Positions 47,745-56,359 of a stretch of DNA of 64,000 nucleotides are shown one piece after another (positions within the stretch are counted from its first letter, which is position 1; the number at the start of each line of letters is the position of its first letter). Source of the DNA: Kitasatospora mediocidica KCTC 9733 (GTDB taxonomy: Bacteria > Actinomycetota > Actinomycetes > Streptomycetales > Streptomycetaceae); contig NZ_JQLN01000007.1 of the NCBI RefSeq assembly GCF_000744225.1, forward strand, positions 744,001 through 808,000. Reading direction: 5' to 3'. The position numbers and the translations under genes are program-made. A model generated the notes under the pieces. It ran no database searches and was not told the DNA's origin. It worked only from the letters and a program-made list of their open reading frames with translations.

Positions 47745-49385
47745 TCAGCCCCCGGCCGGCACCATCCGGGCGCGGGAGAGGATCGCCTCGGTGTCCACGC
47801 CGGACGGCAGGGTGCCGAAGGCGCCGCCGTGGTCACCGGCCAGCCGCGAGGCGCAGAACGCGTCGGCCACCGCCGGGTCGCCGTGACGCACCAGCAGGGA
47901 GCCCTGCAGGGCCAGTGCCATCGACTCCACCAGCCGCCGGGTGCGGTACTCGACGTCCGTCAGATCGCCCAGCTGCTTGCGCAGTTCGGCGACCGCCGCG
48001 TCCAGCCGGCGGTCCGCCCCGGCGGCGGCGTCGACCTCGCCGAAGTAGGCGTCCAGCGACTGCGGGCTGCGCGCCATCGCCCGCAGCGCGTCCAGCGCCG
48101 CGACGTTGCCCGAGCCCTCCCAGATCGAGACCAACGGCGCCTCGCGGTAGAGCCGGGGCATCCCCGACTCCTCGACGTAGCCGTTGCCGCCCAGGCACTC
48201 CAGCGCCTCGGCCGCGTGTGCCGGGCCGCGCTTGCAGACCCAGTACTTGGAGACCGCGAGCCCGAGCCGCTTGAACAGCGCCTCGCCCTCCTCACCCGCC
48301 ACCGCCCGGTCGGTCGCCTCGGCCAGCCGCAGGGCCACCGTGGTGGCCGCCTCGGACTCCACCACCAGGTCCGCCAGCACATTGCGCATCAGCGGCTGGT
48401 CGATCAGCGCCGCGCCGAACGCCCGCCGGTGGGTGGCGTGTTGGACGGCCCGCAGGGCGCCGAGCCGCATCCCGGAGGCGGCCCCCAGGGTGCAGTCCAG
48501 CCGGGTCATGTTGACCATCTCGATGATGGTCGGCACCCCGCGCCCCTCCTCGCCGACCAGCCAGCCGACCGCGCCGTCGTACTCCAGCTCGGCGGAGGCG
48601 TTGGAGCGGTTGCCCAGCTTGTCCTTGAGCCGCTGGACGAGGAGCGCGTTGCGCGAGCCGTCCGGCAGCACCCGGGGCAGCAGGAAGCAGCTCAGCCCGC
48701 CGGGCGCCTGGGCCAGGGTGAGGAAGACGTCCGACATCGGCGCCGAGGTGAACCACTTGTGGCCGGTCAGCCGGTACGTGCCGTCGGCGGCCGGGACGGC
48801 GGTGGTGGTGTTGGCCCGGACGTCCGAGCCGCCCTGCTTCTCGGTCATCGACATGCCCGCGATCAGCCCGCGCTTGCCGTGCGGCTCGCGCAGCCCGAAG
48901 TCGTACTGCGTGGAGGCGAGCAACGGCTCCAACCACTGGGCGAGTTCGGGCGTCGCGCGGAGCGCCGGGACGGAGGCGTAGGTCATCGAGACCGGGCAGC
49001 TGTGCCCGGCCTCGACCTGGCCCCACAGGTAGAACTTGGCCGCCCGGGCGGTGTGCGCGCCGGGCCGGGCGTCCTGCCAGGGCGCGGCGTGCATGCCGTG
49101 GCCGACCGCGACACCCATCAGCTCGTGCCAGGCGGGGTGGAACTCCACCTCGTCGATCCGGTTGCCGAACCGGTCGTGGGTGCGCAGCACCGGCTCGTTC
49201 TCGTTGGCCAGCCGGCCCCATTCGGCGGCCTGCTCGCTGCCGGCCAGTGCGCCGAGCTCGCGCAGCTCGGGCTCGACCCAGTCGGCACCGGCCCGGCGCA
49301 GCGCCGCGAGCAGCGCCGGGTCCTCGGCGGTGTTGTGCCCGTAGGGCGGCGGGACCTGGTTGGTGACCTCGTGGGTGCGTGCCAT
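47745..49385 (-). CDS. AidB-like acyl-CoA dehydrogenase
   Basis: 546 aa. Flavin/CoA-dehydrogenase blocks: SMTEKQGGSDVRANTTTAVP, GHKWFTSAPMSDVFLTLAQA, NMTRLDCTLGAASGMRLGAL, and ECLGGNGYVEESGMPRLYRE with WEGSGNVAALDALRAM. The N-terminal NQVPPPYGHNTAEDPALLAA and the C-terminal extension are those of AidB, the alkylation-response flavoprotein that binds DNA in Escherichia coli. Stands alone, divergent from the NUDIX gene. Confidence 0.85.
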   Translation of the reverse strand: MARTHEVTNQVPPPYGHNTAEDPALLAALRRAGADWVEPELRELGALAGSEQAAEWGRLANENEPVLRTHDRFGNRIDEVEFHPAWHELMGVAVGHGMHAAPWQDARPGAHTARAAKFYLWGQVEAGHSCPVSMTYASVPALRATPELAQWLEPLLASTQYDFGLREPHGKRGLIAGMSMTEKQGGSDVRANTTTAVPAADGTYRLTGHKWFTSAPMSDVFLTLAQAPGGLSCFLLPRVLPDGSRNALLVQRLKDKLGNRSNASAELEYDGAVGWLVGEEGRGVPTIIEMVNMTRLDCTLGAASGMRLGALRAVQHATHRRAFGAALIDQPLMRNVLADLVVESEAATTVALRLAEATDRAVAGEEGEALFKRLGLAVSKYWVCKRGPAHAAEALECLGGNGYVEESGMPRLYREAPLVSIWEGSGNVAALDALRAMARSPQSLDAYFGEVDAAAGADRRLDAAVAELRKQLGDLTDVEYRTRRLVESMALALQGSLLVRHGDPAVADAFCASRLAGDHGGAFGTLPSGVDTEAILSRARMVPAGG

Positions 49386-49484
49386 GACGGACTCCCTACT
49401 CGTGGGTAAGTTGCCCGCCCAGCCTGCCCCATCGGTCGGCGGAATGGGAGGGGGCTCACTCCGCCGAGGGCCTAGGATCATCCG

Positions 49485-50060
49485 ATGACGGAAACCACCG
49501 ACCTCACCCAGCACGCCAGTGGCCGTTACCCGCTCCTCTTCGCGCCGCAGCGGTGGGAGTGGGGCGGCATGGACGCCCAGTTCTCGGACCGGCTGCCGCC
49601 GGACGAACTCATCACGAACATCCACCTGGTGGGGTTCGCCGACGAGCTGGTGGTGCTCTGCCGGGACGCCCGTGACCACTGGTTCCTGCCGGGCGGGACC
49701 CGCGAGCCGGCCGAGAGCATCGCGTCCTGCCTGGCCCGCGAGCTGCGCGAGGAGGCCGGCGCGCGGCTGCTGACCGAGCCGGGCTGGATCGGCGCGCACC
49801 GCTGTGTGACGGACCGTCCGACGCCGTACCGGCCGTGGCAGCCGCACCCCGAGAAGGCCTGGCTCTGGGGCTGGGCGGAGGTCGTGGTGGACTCCGCGCC
49901 GACCAACCCGGACGACGGCGAGGAGGTGGTGGAGGTCCGCGCGGTCACGCTCGCCAAGGCCTGCGAGCTGCTCACCCGGGGACGCGAGCCGTGGTGGGCC
50001 GAACTGGTGACCTTCGCCGCCGAGCAGCGCGCGGCGGCGGCCGAGGCGGCCAAGCACTGA
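49485..50060 (+). CDS. NUDIX hydrolase
   Basis: 191 aa. The Nudix box is complete: GGTREPAESIASCLARELRE followed by EAG, with the metal-binding Glu residues of REL-x-EE. Cleaves a nucleoside diphosphate linked to another group; substrate unknown. Divergent from the AidB-like gene, so a joint stress role is possible but not shown. Confidence 0.8.
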   Translation: MTETTDLTQHASGRYPLLFAPQRWEWGGMDAQFSDRLPPDELITNIHLVGFADELVVLCRDARDHWFLPGGTREPAESIASCLARELREEAGARLLTEPGWIGAHRCVTDRPTPYRPWQPHPEKAWLWGWAEVVVDSAPTNPDDGEEVVEVRAVTLAKACELLTRGREPWWAELVTFAAEQRAAAAEAAKH

Positions 50061-50066
50061 CCCGCC

Positions 50067-50107
50067 GGTGGCGTGGAAAGTCGGACCTGCCGACTTTCCA
50101 CGCCACC
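50067..50107. terminator. Bidirectional terminator hairpin
   Basis: Perfect 18-bp stem (50067-50084 with 50090-50107) with a five-base loop between the convergent NUDIX and Tex genes. Confidence 0.85.
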
Positions 50108-50114
50108 GCCGCTG

Positions 50115-52511
50115 TTACTTCGTCAGCCCCGCGCGGCGCAGCGCGTCGGCCATCGCGCTGTTGCCCGCAGCCGGCGCCTTGGCCGCGCCGCCACCGCCAC
50201 CCCCACCGCCGCCACCGCGGCGGTCCTGGCGCGGCGGACGGGCGGCCGCCCGGTCGGAGCGGTCCGACCGCTCCGGGCGCGGCGCACGCTCGACCTCGTC
50301 GTCCAGCCGCAGCGTCAGCCCGATCCGCTTGCGCGCCACGTCCACCGAGACGACCCGGACCGTCACCACGTCACCGGACTTGACCACCTCGCGCGGGTCC
50401 TTGACGAAGTTCTTCGACAGCGCGGACACATGCACCAGACCGTCCTGGTGCACGCCGACGTCGACGAACGCGCCGAACGCGGCGACGTTGGTCACCACGC
50501 CCTCCAGCACCATGCCCGCCTCCAGGTCGCCGATCTTGTCGACGCCCTCCTTGAAGGTCGCGGTCTTGAACGCCGGACGCGGGTCGCGCCCCGGCTTGTC
50601 CAGCTCGCCGAGGATGTCGGTGACGGTCGGGATGCCGAAGGTCTCGTCCGCGAAGTCCGCCGGACGCAGCGCCCGCAGCGCGGCGCCGTTGCCGATCAGC
50701 TCCTTGACCGAACCGCCGGTCGCGGCCAGCATCCGGCGCACCACGGGGTACGCCTCCGGGTGCACGCTGGAGGCGTCCAGCGGGTCGTCGCCGCCGGGGA
50801 TCCGCAGGAAGCCCGCACACTGCTCGAACGCCTTCGGGCCCAGCCGCGCCACGTCCTTGAGCGCCCGCCGGGTTCGGAACGGGCCGTTGGCGTCCCGATG
50901 CGCCACGATGTTGTCCGCGAGCGTGGCGGTGACGCCCGAGACCCGGGTGAGCAGCGGCGCGGAGGCGGTGTTCACGTCCACGCCCACCGCGTTCACACAG
51001 TCCTCGACCACCGCGTCCAGCGACCGCGAGAGCTTCGTCTCGCTGAGGTCGTGCTGGTACTGGCCGACGCCGATGGACTTGGGGTCGATCTTCACCAGCT
51101 CGGCCAGCGGGTCCTGGAGCCGGCGCGCGATCGAGACCGCGCCGCGGATCGAGACGTTGAGCTCCGGCAGCTCCTGCGAGGCGAAGGCGGAGGCCGAGTA
51201 GACCGAGGCGCCGGCCTCCGAGACGATCGCCTTGGTGAGCTTCAGCTCCGGGTGGCGCTTGATCAGGTCCTCGGCCAGCTTGTCGGTCTCGCGCGAGGCG
51301 GTGCCGTTGCCGATCGAGATCAGGTCGACCCGGTGCTCGGCCGCCAGCGCCGCCAGCGTGGCGAGCGAGGCGTCCCACTTGTTGGCGGGCTGGTGCGGGT
51401 AGATGGTGTCGTGCGCGACCACCTTGCCGGTGTCGTCCACGATCGCGACCTTCACGCCGGTGCGGAAGCCCGGGTCCAGGCCCATCGTGGCGCGGGTGCC
51501 CGCCGGGGCGGCGAGCAGCAGGTCGCGCAGGTTGGCGGCGAAGACCTTGACCGCCTCGTCCTCGGCCTCCTGGCGCAGCCGGGTGCGCAGGTCGATGCCG
51601 AGCCGGACCAGGATCCGGGTGCGCCAGGCCCAGCGCACGGTGTCGCCGAGCCACTTGTCGGCCGGGCGGCCCCGGTCGGCGACGCCGAAGCGCGCGGCGA
51701 TCCGCTGCTCGTAGTCGCTCTCGCCGGGCAGGTCGGCCTCCTGCGCGCCGTCGAACGGCGACAGGTCGAGGTCCAGGACCTCTTCCTTCTCACCGCGCAG
51801 CATCGCCAGGATGCGGTGCGAGGGGAGCTTGGTGAACGGCTCGGCGAAGTCGAAGTAGTCGGCGAACTTGGCGCCCTCCTGCTCCTTGCCGGCCCGTACG
51901 GTGGCGACCACCCGCCCGCGCGTCCACATCCGCTCGCGCAGCGTGCCGATCAGGTCGGCGTCCTCGGCGAACCGTTCCACCAGGACGGACCGGGCGCCCT
52001 CCAACGCGGCGGCGACGTCGGCCACCTGCTCGTTCAGGAACGTCGCGGCCAGGGTCGCCGGATCCTGCGAAGGGTCCGTCAGCAGCTGCTCGGCGAACGG
52101 CTCCAGGCCGGCTTCGCGGGCGATCTGCGCCTTGGTGCGCCGCTTGGGCTTGAACGGGAGGTAGATGTCCTCCAGCCGGGCCTTGGAGTCGGCGGCCAGG
52201 ATCTGGGCGCGCAGCGCGTCGTCCAGCTTGCCCTGGCCCGCGATGGACTCCAGGACGGCGCCGCGCCGCTCCTCCAACTCCCGCAGGTAGCGCAGCCGCT
52301 CCTCCAGGGTGCGCAGCTGGGTGTCGTCGAGTTCGCCGGTCGCCTCCTTGCGGTAGCGGGCGATGAACGGCACGGTCGCGCCGCCGTCCAGCAGCTCGAC
52401 GGCTGCCTTCACCTGACCTTCCCGGACGCCGAGTTCCTCGGCGATCTTCTGCCCGACTGCCCGTTCGGCTGCCTGTGCTGCTTGTGCTGCCTGTTCGGCT
52501 GGCGTGCTCAC
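50115..52511 (-). CDS. tex: Tex-family RNA-binding transcription accessory protein
   Basis: 798 aa from GTG 52511 (AAGGTGA eight bases upstream; another GTG at 52523). Tex-N helix bundle (VPFIARYRKEATGELDDTQL), YqgF/RNase H-like domain (MGLDPGFRTGVKVAIVDDTG), helix-hairpin-helix repeats, and a C-terminal S1 RNA-binding domain (EGVVTNVAAFGAFVDVGVHQ DGLVHVS). An Arg/Gly-rich tail follows. Found across bacteria; affects transcription and stress tolerance. Confidence 0.9.
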   Translation of the reverse strand: MSTPAEQAAQAAQAAERAVGQKIAEELGVREGQVKAAVELLDGGATVPFIARYRKEATGELDDTQLRTLEERLRYLRELEERRGAVLESIAGQGKLDDALRAQILAADSKARLEDIYLPFKPKRRTKAQIAREAGLEPFAEQLLTDPSQDPATLAATFLNEQVADVAAALEGARSVLVERFAEDADLIGTLRERMWTRGRVVATVRAGKEQEGAKFADYFDFAEPFTKLPSHRILAMLRGEKEEVLDLDLSPFDGAQEADLPGESDYEQRIAARFGVADRGRPADKWLGDTVRWAWRTRILVRLGIDLRTRLRQEAEDEAVKVFAANLRDLLLAAPAGTRATMGLDPGFRTGVKVAIVDDTGKVVAHDTIYPHQPANKWDASLATLAALAAEHRVDLISIGNGTASRETDKLAEDLIKRHPELKLTKAIVSEAGASVYSASAFASQELPELNVSIRGAVSIARRLQDPLAELVKIDPKSIGVGQYQHDLSETKLSRSLDAVVEDCVNAVGVDVNTASAPLLTRVSGVTATLADNIVAHRDANGPFRTRRALKDVARLGPKAFEQCAGFLRIPGGDDPLDASSVHPEAYPVVRRMLAATGGSVKELIGNGAALRALRPADFADETFGIPTVTDILGELDKPGRDPRPAFKTATFKEGVDKIGDLEAGMVLEGVVTNVAAFGAFVDVGVHQDGLVHVSALSKNFVKDPREVVKSGDVVTVRVVSVDVARKRIGLTLRLDDEVERAPRPERSDRSDRAAARPPRQDRRGGGGGGGGGGAAKAPAAGNSAMADALRRAGLTK

Positions 52512-52612
52512 GAAGCCGGTCACCTTCTCCAGAGTTGCTCTCCGCGTACGTCCTGCATTCTGGCAGTTATGTCGCCGTCCCGGGACGGGGCACGAGCGGC
52601 TAGAGTCCGGCC

Positions 52613-52996
52613 ATGGACGAAGCGCTGCTGGACCGGCTGGGCCGCGAGAAGTACCTGCTCGTCACCTCGTTCCGCAAGGACGGCTCAGGGGTGGCGACCC
52701 CGGTCTGGGTGCTGCGCGACGGCGAGGCGCTCGGGGTGTGGACGGCCGCCGACTCCTGGAAGGTCAAGCGGATCCGCCGCCGGGCGGACGTCCTGGTCGG
52801 CCCGTGCGACATGCGCGGCAAGCCCACCGGCCCGTCCGTGCCGGCCAGCGCCGAGGTGCTGGACACCGCCGGCACCGCGAACTACCGGGCGCTGCTGGCC
52901 CGCAAGTACGGCCTGCTGGGCCGGCTGACGATGTTCGGCAGCCGGCTGCGCCGGGGCACCGACGGCACGGTCGGCATCCGGATCACCCTGAGCTAG
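52613..52996 (+). CDS. PPOX-class flavin/F420-dependent enzyme
   Basis: 127 aa split-barrel: REKYLLVTSFRKDGSGVATP, VWTAADSWKVKRIRRRADVL and a C-terminal basic region (GSRLRRGTDGTVGIRITLS). This is the Rv1155-like F420-dependent subgroup (PPOX class). It is a small redox enzyme of unknown substrate, divergent from tex. Confidence 0.8.
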   Translation: MDEALLDRLGREKYLLVTSFRKDGSGVATPVWVLRDGEALGVWTAADSWKVKRIRRRADVLVGPCDMRGKPTGPSVPASAEVLDTAGTANYRALLARKYGLLGRLTMFGSRLRRGTDGTVGIRITLS

Positions 52997-53026
52997 GCCG
53001 TGGCCTAGTACCGCAGGAGAAGCCCC

Positions 53027-53473
53027 TCACCACATCGGCCGCAACCGCCCGGACGGCGCGAGCCGCGCCAGCGTGTCGCGCAGCTCGCGCAACCGCTGCG
53101 GCCCCAGTTCCGCCTCCCAGGGGCGGACGGCCTCCGCCGCCGCCTCGTCGGCCGCGCGGGTGCAGGCCCAGCCGCGCTCGGTCAGCACGATCAGCCGCGC
53201 GCGGGCGTCCGCCGGGTGCGGGTGGCGCTCGACGTAGCCCTTGCCCACCAGCTCCTCGACCAGCTGGCTGGCCGCCTGCTTGGTCACGTCCAGGTGCTCG
53301 GCCAGCTCCCCGACGGACGCGCCGTCGGGCGCGAGCCGCACGAAGGCGTAGCCGTGCGCCGGACGCAGGTCCTCGAAGCCGCGCCGCCGCACGCCGTCGT
53401 CGATCCGCCGGACCAGGTCGGCGGCCAGGCCCAGGACCAGCGGCGGCAGGCTCAGCGCGAGGTCGTCAGTCAT
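53027..53473 (-). CDS. MarR-family transcription regulator
   Basis: 148 aa. Winged helix: SVGELAEHLDVTKQAASQLV (recognition helix) and YVERHPHPADARARLIVLTE (wing), between dimerising helices. Divergent from a cupin gene; three 21-bp spaced repeats in the shared promoter are its probable operator, so it likely represses both itself and the cupin gene. Confidence 0.85.
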   Translation of the reverse strand: MTDDLALSLPPLVLGLAADLVRRIDDGVRRRGFEDLRPAHGYAFVRLAPDGASVGELAEHLDVTKQAASQLVEELVGKGYVERHPHPADARARLIVLTERGWACTRAADEAAAEAVRPWEAELGPQRLRELRDTLARLAPSGRLRPMW

Positions 53474-53492
53474 GCCGGAAGTCTGCCAGCCC

Positions 53493-53555
53493 CTTGACGG
53501 AATAGACAATCTCCTTGACCATATAGACAAGCAGCTTGACTACTTGCCTTCAAGG
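53493..53555. promoter_or_regulatory. Three 21-bp phased repeats, probable MarR operator
   Basis: CTTGAC occurs at 53493, 53514 and 53535, exactly 21 bp apart, the first two followed by N3-ATAGACAA. Two helical turns of spacing would put bound dimers on the same face. The copies also contain TTGAC, a -35-like element, so binding would block the promoter. Confidence 0.7.
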
Positions 53556-53564
53556 AGCCCCGCC

Positions 53565-53939
53565 GTGCCCGTCATCACCCCCGCCGACGCCACCGTGCAC
53601 GACATGCACAACGCCCGCTTCTCGTCCTACGCCGCCCCGAGCAGCGGCAGCACCGAACTCGCCGCCTGGCAGCTGGAGATCACCGCCGGCACCGCCGGCG
53701 TGCCGCACACCATCACCCGTGAGGAGGTCCTCCTGGTCCTGGACGGCGAACTGCGCGTCCACGTCGACGGCACCGAGCACACCGCCCGCCCCGGCGACGC
53801 CGTCCTCGCCCCCGCCGGCTCGCTCTTCGCCGTCGACAACCCCGGCGACGGTCCCGCCCGCGCCTGGGTCACCACCACCGTCGGCCTCCAGGCCCGCCTC
53901 GCCGACGGCACCCTCATCACCCCGCCGTGGACCCTGTGA
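53565..53939 (+). CDS. Cupin-domain protein
   Basis: 124 aa from GTG with AAGGAG upstream. One beta-barrel: TAGVPHTITREEVLLVLDGE, RVHVDGTEHTARPGDAVLAP and LFAVDNPGDGPARAWVTT. The His/Glu metal motif is partial (PHTITREE, and no final His), so metal binding is uncertain. Under the divergent MarR regulator, it may bind or detoxify the compound sensed by it. Confidence 0.8.
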   Translation: MPVITPADATVHDMHNARFSSYAAPSSGSTELAAWQLEITAGTAGVPHTITREEVLLVLDGELRVHVDGTEHTARPGDAVLAPAGSLFAVDNPGDGPARAWVTTTVGLQARLADGTLITPPWTL

Positions 53940-53946
53940 CGGCCGC

Positions 53947-54744
53947 TCAGCCCTCGTAGGGCAGCAGCTCGGCCCGCTTGGGCGGGCGGCCGTCCCCCGA
54001 GGACTTCCCGGTGATCCGGCGCAGCAGCCACGGCCCGACGTGGATCCGCAGCCAGCGGGCGTCCGCCCGCAGCTTCGCCACCCGGCCGACGGGGGCGGCG
54101 GGCGGCAGCGGCTCGCGCCAGTCGAAGACCGCCGGCCGCCCCAGCGCCTGCAACACCGCCTCGGCGACCCGGCGGTGCCCCTCCGCCGACAGGTGCAGCC
54201 GGTCCTCGGCCCAGAGCCGCCGGTCGTCGAAGCACCCGGCCGAGAACAGGTCCACCACCGCGACCCGGGGCCGGGTCCCCAGCCCCTCCACGAACGCCTT
54301 CATCCGCAGGATGGCGGGCAGCAGCCGCGCGCTGCCCGCCATCCTGCGGGTGGGATCGGTACTGGTGAAGAGCACCACCGTCCCGCCGGCCGCGAGCAGC
54401 CGCTCGGCCGCCTCGCCCAGCTTCGCCTCGACGTCGTCGATGTCACAGCCGGGCCGCAGCACGTCGTTCAGCCCGCCGGCCAGGGTCACCAGCTCGCTGC
54501 CCAGCGCGACGGCCTCCCCCACCTGCTCCGCGCAGATCTGCCCGATCAGCTTCCCCCGCACCGCCAGGTTCGCGTACCGGAACTCCCCCGGCGCCCCCTC
54601 CGCCGCCAGCCGCGCGGCCACCCGGTCGGCCCAGCCCCGGTACTGGCCGTCGGGCAGCAGCTCGTCGCACATGCCCTCGGTGAAGGAGTCCCCGACGGCG
54701 ACCATGCTGCGAAACGACACCGACGTGTCAGCGGAATAGCTCAT
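53947..54744 (-). CDS. SGNH/GDSL-family hydrolase
   Basis: 265 aa. Block I MVAVGDSFTEGMCDELLPDG with nucleophile Ser20, block III Gly/Asn in LAGGLNDVLRPG, and the Asp-x2-His of WAEDRLHLSAEGHRR. No signal peptide, so a cytoplasmic esterase or acyl hydrolase. Convergent with the cupin gene and separate from it. Confidence 0.85.
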   Translation of the reverse strand: MSYSADTSVSFRSMVAVGDSFTEGMCDELLPDGQYRGWADRVAARLAAEGAPGEFRYANLAVRGKLIGQICAEQVGEAVALGSELVTLAGGLNDVLRPGCDIDDVEAKLGEAAERLLAAGGTVVLFTSTDPTRRMAGSARLLPAILRMKAFVEGLGTRPRVAVVDLFSAGCFDDRRLWAEDRLHLSAEGHRRVAEAVLQALGRPAVFDWREPLPPAAPVGRVAKLRADARWLRIHVGPWLLRRITGKSSGDGRPPKRAELLPYEG

Positions 54745-54816
54745 GGGCCCGACCCTACCGAGCCCGCCTCAGGGAGCGGCAGCAAGGGCCGTTCGTACCA
54801 GCGGGGGGCTCGTACG

Positions 54817-55740
54817 ATGAGCGGCATGACCACGGGGACCGAGGGAATCGAACGGAGCTTCACCATCGGAGCGCTCGCCGAGGCCGCCGGGGTGAGCGTG
54901 AAGACCGTGCGCCACTACTCCGACGGCGGCCTGCTGCCGCCGCCCGCGCGCAGTGGTGGCGGGCACCGGCGGTACGGCGACGCGGCACTGGAGGCGCTGC
55001 TGACGATCCGCCGACTGCGGGCGCTGGGGCTGCCGCTGCCGTTGGCGGGCGCGGTGGTCCGCGCGGAGTTGTCCTTGGAGGACGCGCTGGCGTCCCAGCA
55101 GGACGAGGTGGAGCGGCAGTTGACCGAGCTGCGGTGGCGCTCGGCCGGGCTGGAGGCGTTGCGGCTGGCGGCCGGCGATCCGGACGGGCTGCGGCTGCTG
55201 GGCGAGGCGATGCGGCACGCGCCGGGGCGGGACGCGTTCGCCGACTTCTGGCGCCGGGTGCTGCCGCCGCGGCTCCCCGCCACGCTCCGCTCGGCGATCA
55301 TCGACGCGGCGCTCCCCGAGCTGCCCGCCGCACCGACGGCCCGTCAGGCGCTGGCCTACGCAGAGCTGCACGCGCTCACCGCCGACCGGGCGTCGGCCGC
55401 GGCGGTCCGCGGCGAGGGGAACTTCAACTGCGCCGACGCGGCGGCCTTCTACCGCGGGCTCGACGAGGCGTACCGGCTGGCCGGCGCCGAGCTGGCCCGG
55501 GCCGCCGATCCGCAGCCCGGCCAGGCGCTGGACTGCTTCGTCGCGGTGCACGCCCGCGCGCAGGGCAGCGTCGACTCCGCCGACTTCCGGTTCGCACTGG
55601 GCCCGCTGCTGGCCGCGGCCGACCCGGCGATGGGCCGCTACTGGAGCCTGGCCGGCGAACTCACCCCGGAGCCGACCATGGGCACCGCCGACGCCTGGCT
55701 CACCGAGGCCCTGGCCACCTGGCGGCGCGGCACACGCTAG
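54817..55740 (+). CDS. MerR-family transcription regulator
   Basis: 307 aa from ATG (MSGMTTGTEG), with a G-run nine bases upstream. DNA-binding domain FTIGALAEAAGVSVKTVRHY to GGHRRYGDAALEALLTIRRL at residues 14-70, a dimerisation helix, and a long helical C-terminal effector region resembling multidrug-sensing MerR proteins (TipA-like). The stop codon TAG is part of the left terminus of the MITE-like element that follows, so its native C-terminus may be slightly changed. Confidence 0.8.
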   Translation: MSGMTTGTEGIERSFTIGALAEAAGVSVKTVRHYSDGGLLPPPARSGGGHRRYGDAALEALLTIRRLRALGLPLPLAGAVVRAELSLEDALASQQDEVERQLTELRWRSAGLEALRLAAGDPDGLRLLGEAMRHAPGRDAFADFWRRVLPPRLPATLRSAIIDAALPELPAAPTARQALAYAELHALTADRASAAAVRGEGNFNCADAAAFYRGLDEAYRLAGAELARAADPQPGQALDCFVAVHARAQGSVDSADFRFALGPLLAAADPAMGRYWSLAGELTPEPTMGTADAWLTEALATWRRGTR

Positions 55741-55905
55741 TGCCGCGTCAGGCAACCTTCGCCCCGTCGCGGTGTCCGGCACGCACTCTCGCCGCACCGG
55801 CCGAAAGCCCAAGTACGTCCAGTACGAGGACTTCCGGCCGGCACGCCGATAGCACGCACCGGACCCCGCTCCTTGACGGGCAAAAGTTGCCTGACGCGGC
55901 ACTAG
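55737..55905. mobile_element. 169-bp MITE-like element with 20-bp perfect terminal inverted repeats
   Basis: CTAGTGCCGCGTCAGGCAAC (55737-55756) and its exact reverse complement (55886-55905) bound a non-coding 169-bp element; an inner imperfect hairpin spans about 55795-55850. CTAG at the very ends is the palindromic target type of IS5/IS630-like elements. It lies between two convergent regulator genes and supplies the TAG stop codon of each. No transposase is encoded, so it needs one in trans. Confidence 0.8.
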
Positions 55906-56270
55906 GCGACGGCGGTCACCCAGTGCCCGCGCACCGCGTCGGTCGGGCGCTGCTCGCCGAGCGCGTCCAGCCCCCAGTCCCCCAGCGCCGCGACCACCTC
56001 GCTCAGCGCCGCGCCGCGCTCGGTCAGCTCGTACACCGTGGCGTTGGCCGGGCGCTCCAGCTTGCGGCGCAGCAGCACGCCCTCACCCTCCAGCTGCTTG
56101 AGCCGGGCGGCCAGGATGTCGGTGCTGACGCCGGGCAGGTCGGCGTGCAGGTCCGTGTACCGGCGGGGCCCGCCGAGGAGTTCACGGACGATCAGGAGGC
56201 TCCAGCGCTCCCCGACCGCGTCCAGGGCGCGGGCGACGGCGCAGTACTGGTCGTAGCTTCGGCGTGACAT
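55902..56270 (-). CDS. HxlR-family regulator, C-terminally truncated
   Basis: 122 aa from the ATG of MSRRSYDQYCAVARALDAVG. HxlR winged helix: ERWSLLIVRELLGGPRRYTD, LPGVSTDILAARLKQLEGEG and TVYELTERGAALSEVV. In this subgroup the protein normally continues after AVRGHW with about 100 more residues; here it stops three to four residues later at a TAG inside the adjacent MITE-like element. DNA binding should remain; the ligand-binding tail is lost. Confidence 0.75.
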   Translation of the reverse strand: MSRRSYDQYCAVARALDAVGERWSLLIVRELLGGPRRYTDLHADLPGVSTDILAARLKQLEGEGVLLRRKLERPANATVYELTERGAALSEVVAALGDWGLDALGEQRPTDAVRGHWVTAVA

Positions 56271-56301
56271 GGGGATCAGCATAGCCAAAAGGTTGGACTT
56301 T

Positions 56302-56317
56302 CCAAGTGGTTACTTGG
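56302..56317. promoter_or_regulatory. Inverted repeat between HxlR and aminotransferase genes
   Basis: CCAAGT-GGTT-ACTTGG, six-base arms, 31 bases upstream of the HxlR start in a divergent gap. A candidate HxlR operator; the surrounding sequence is AT-rich. Confidence 0.5.
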
Positions 56318-56359
56318 TAGAACAAAGCAACCAGCATGGTGATGGTCGGGAGGCCCCCA

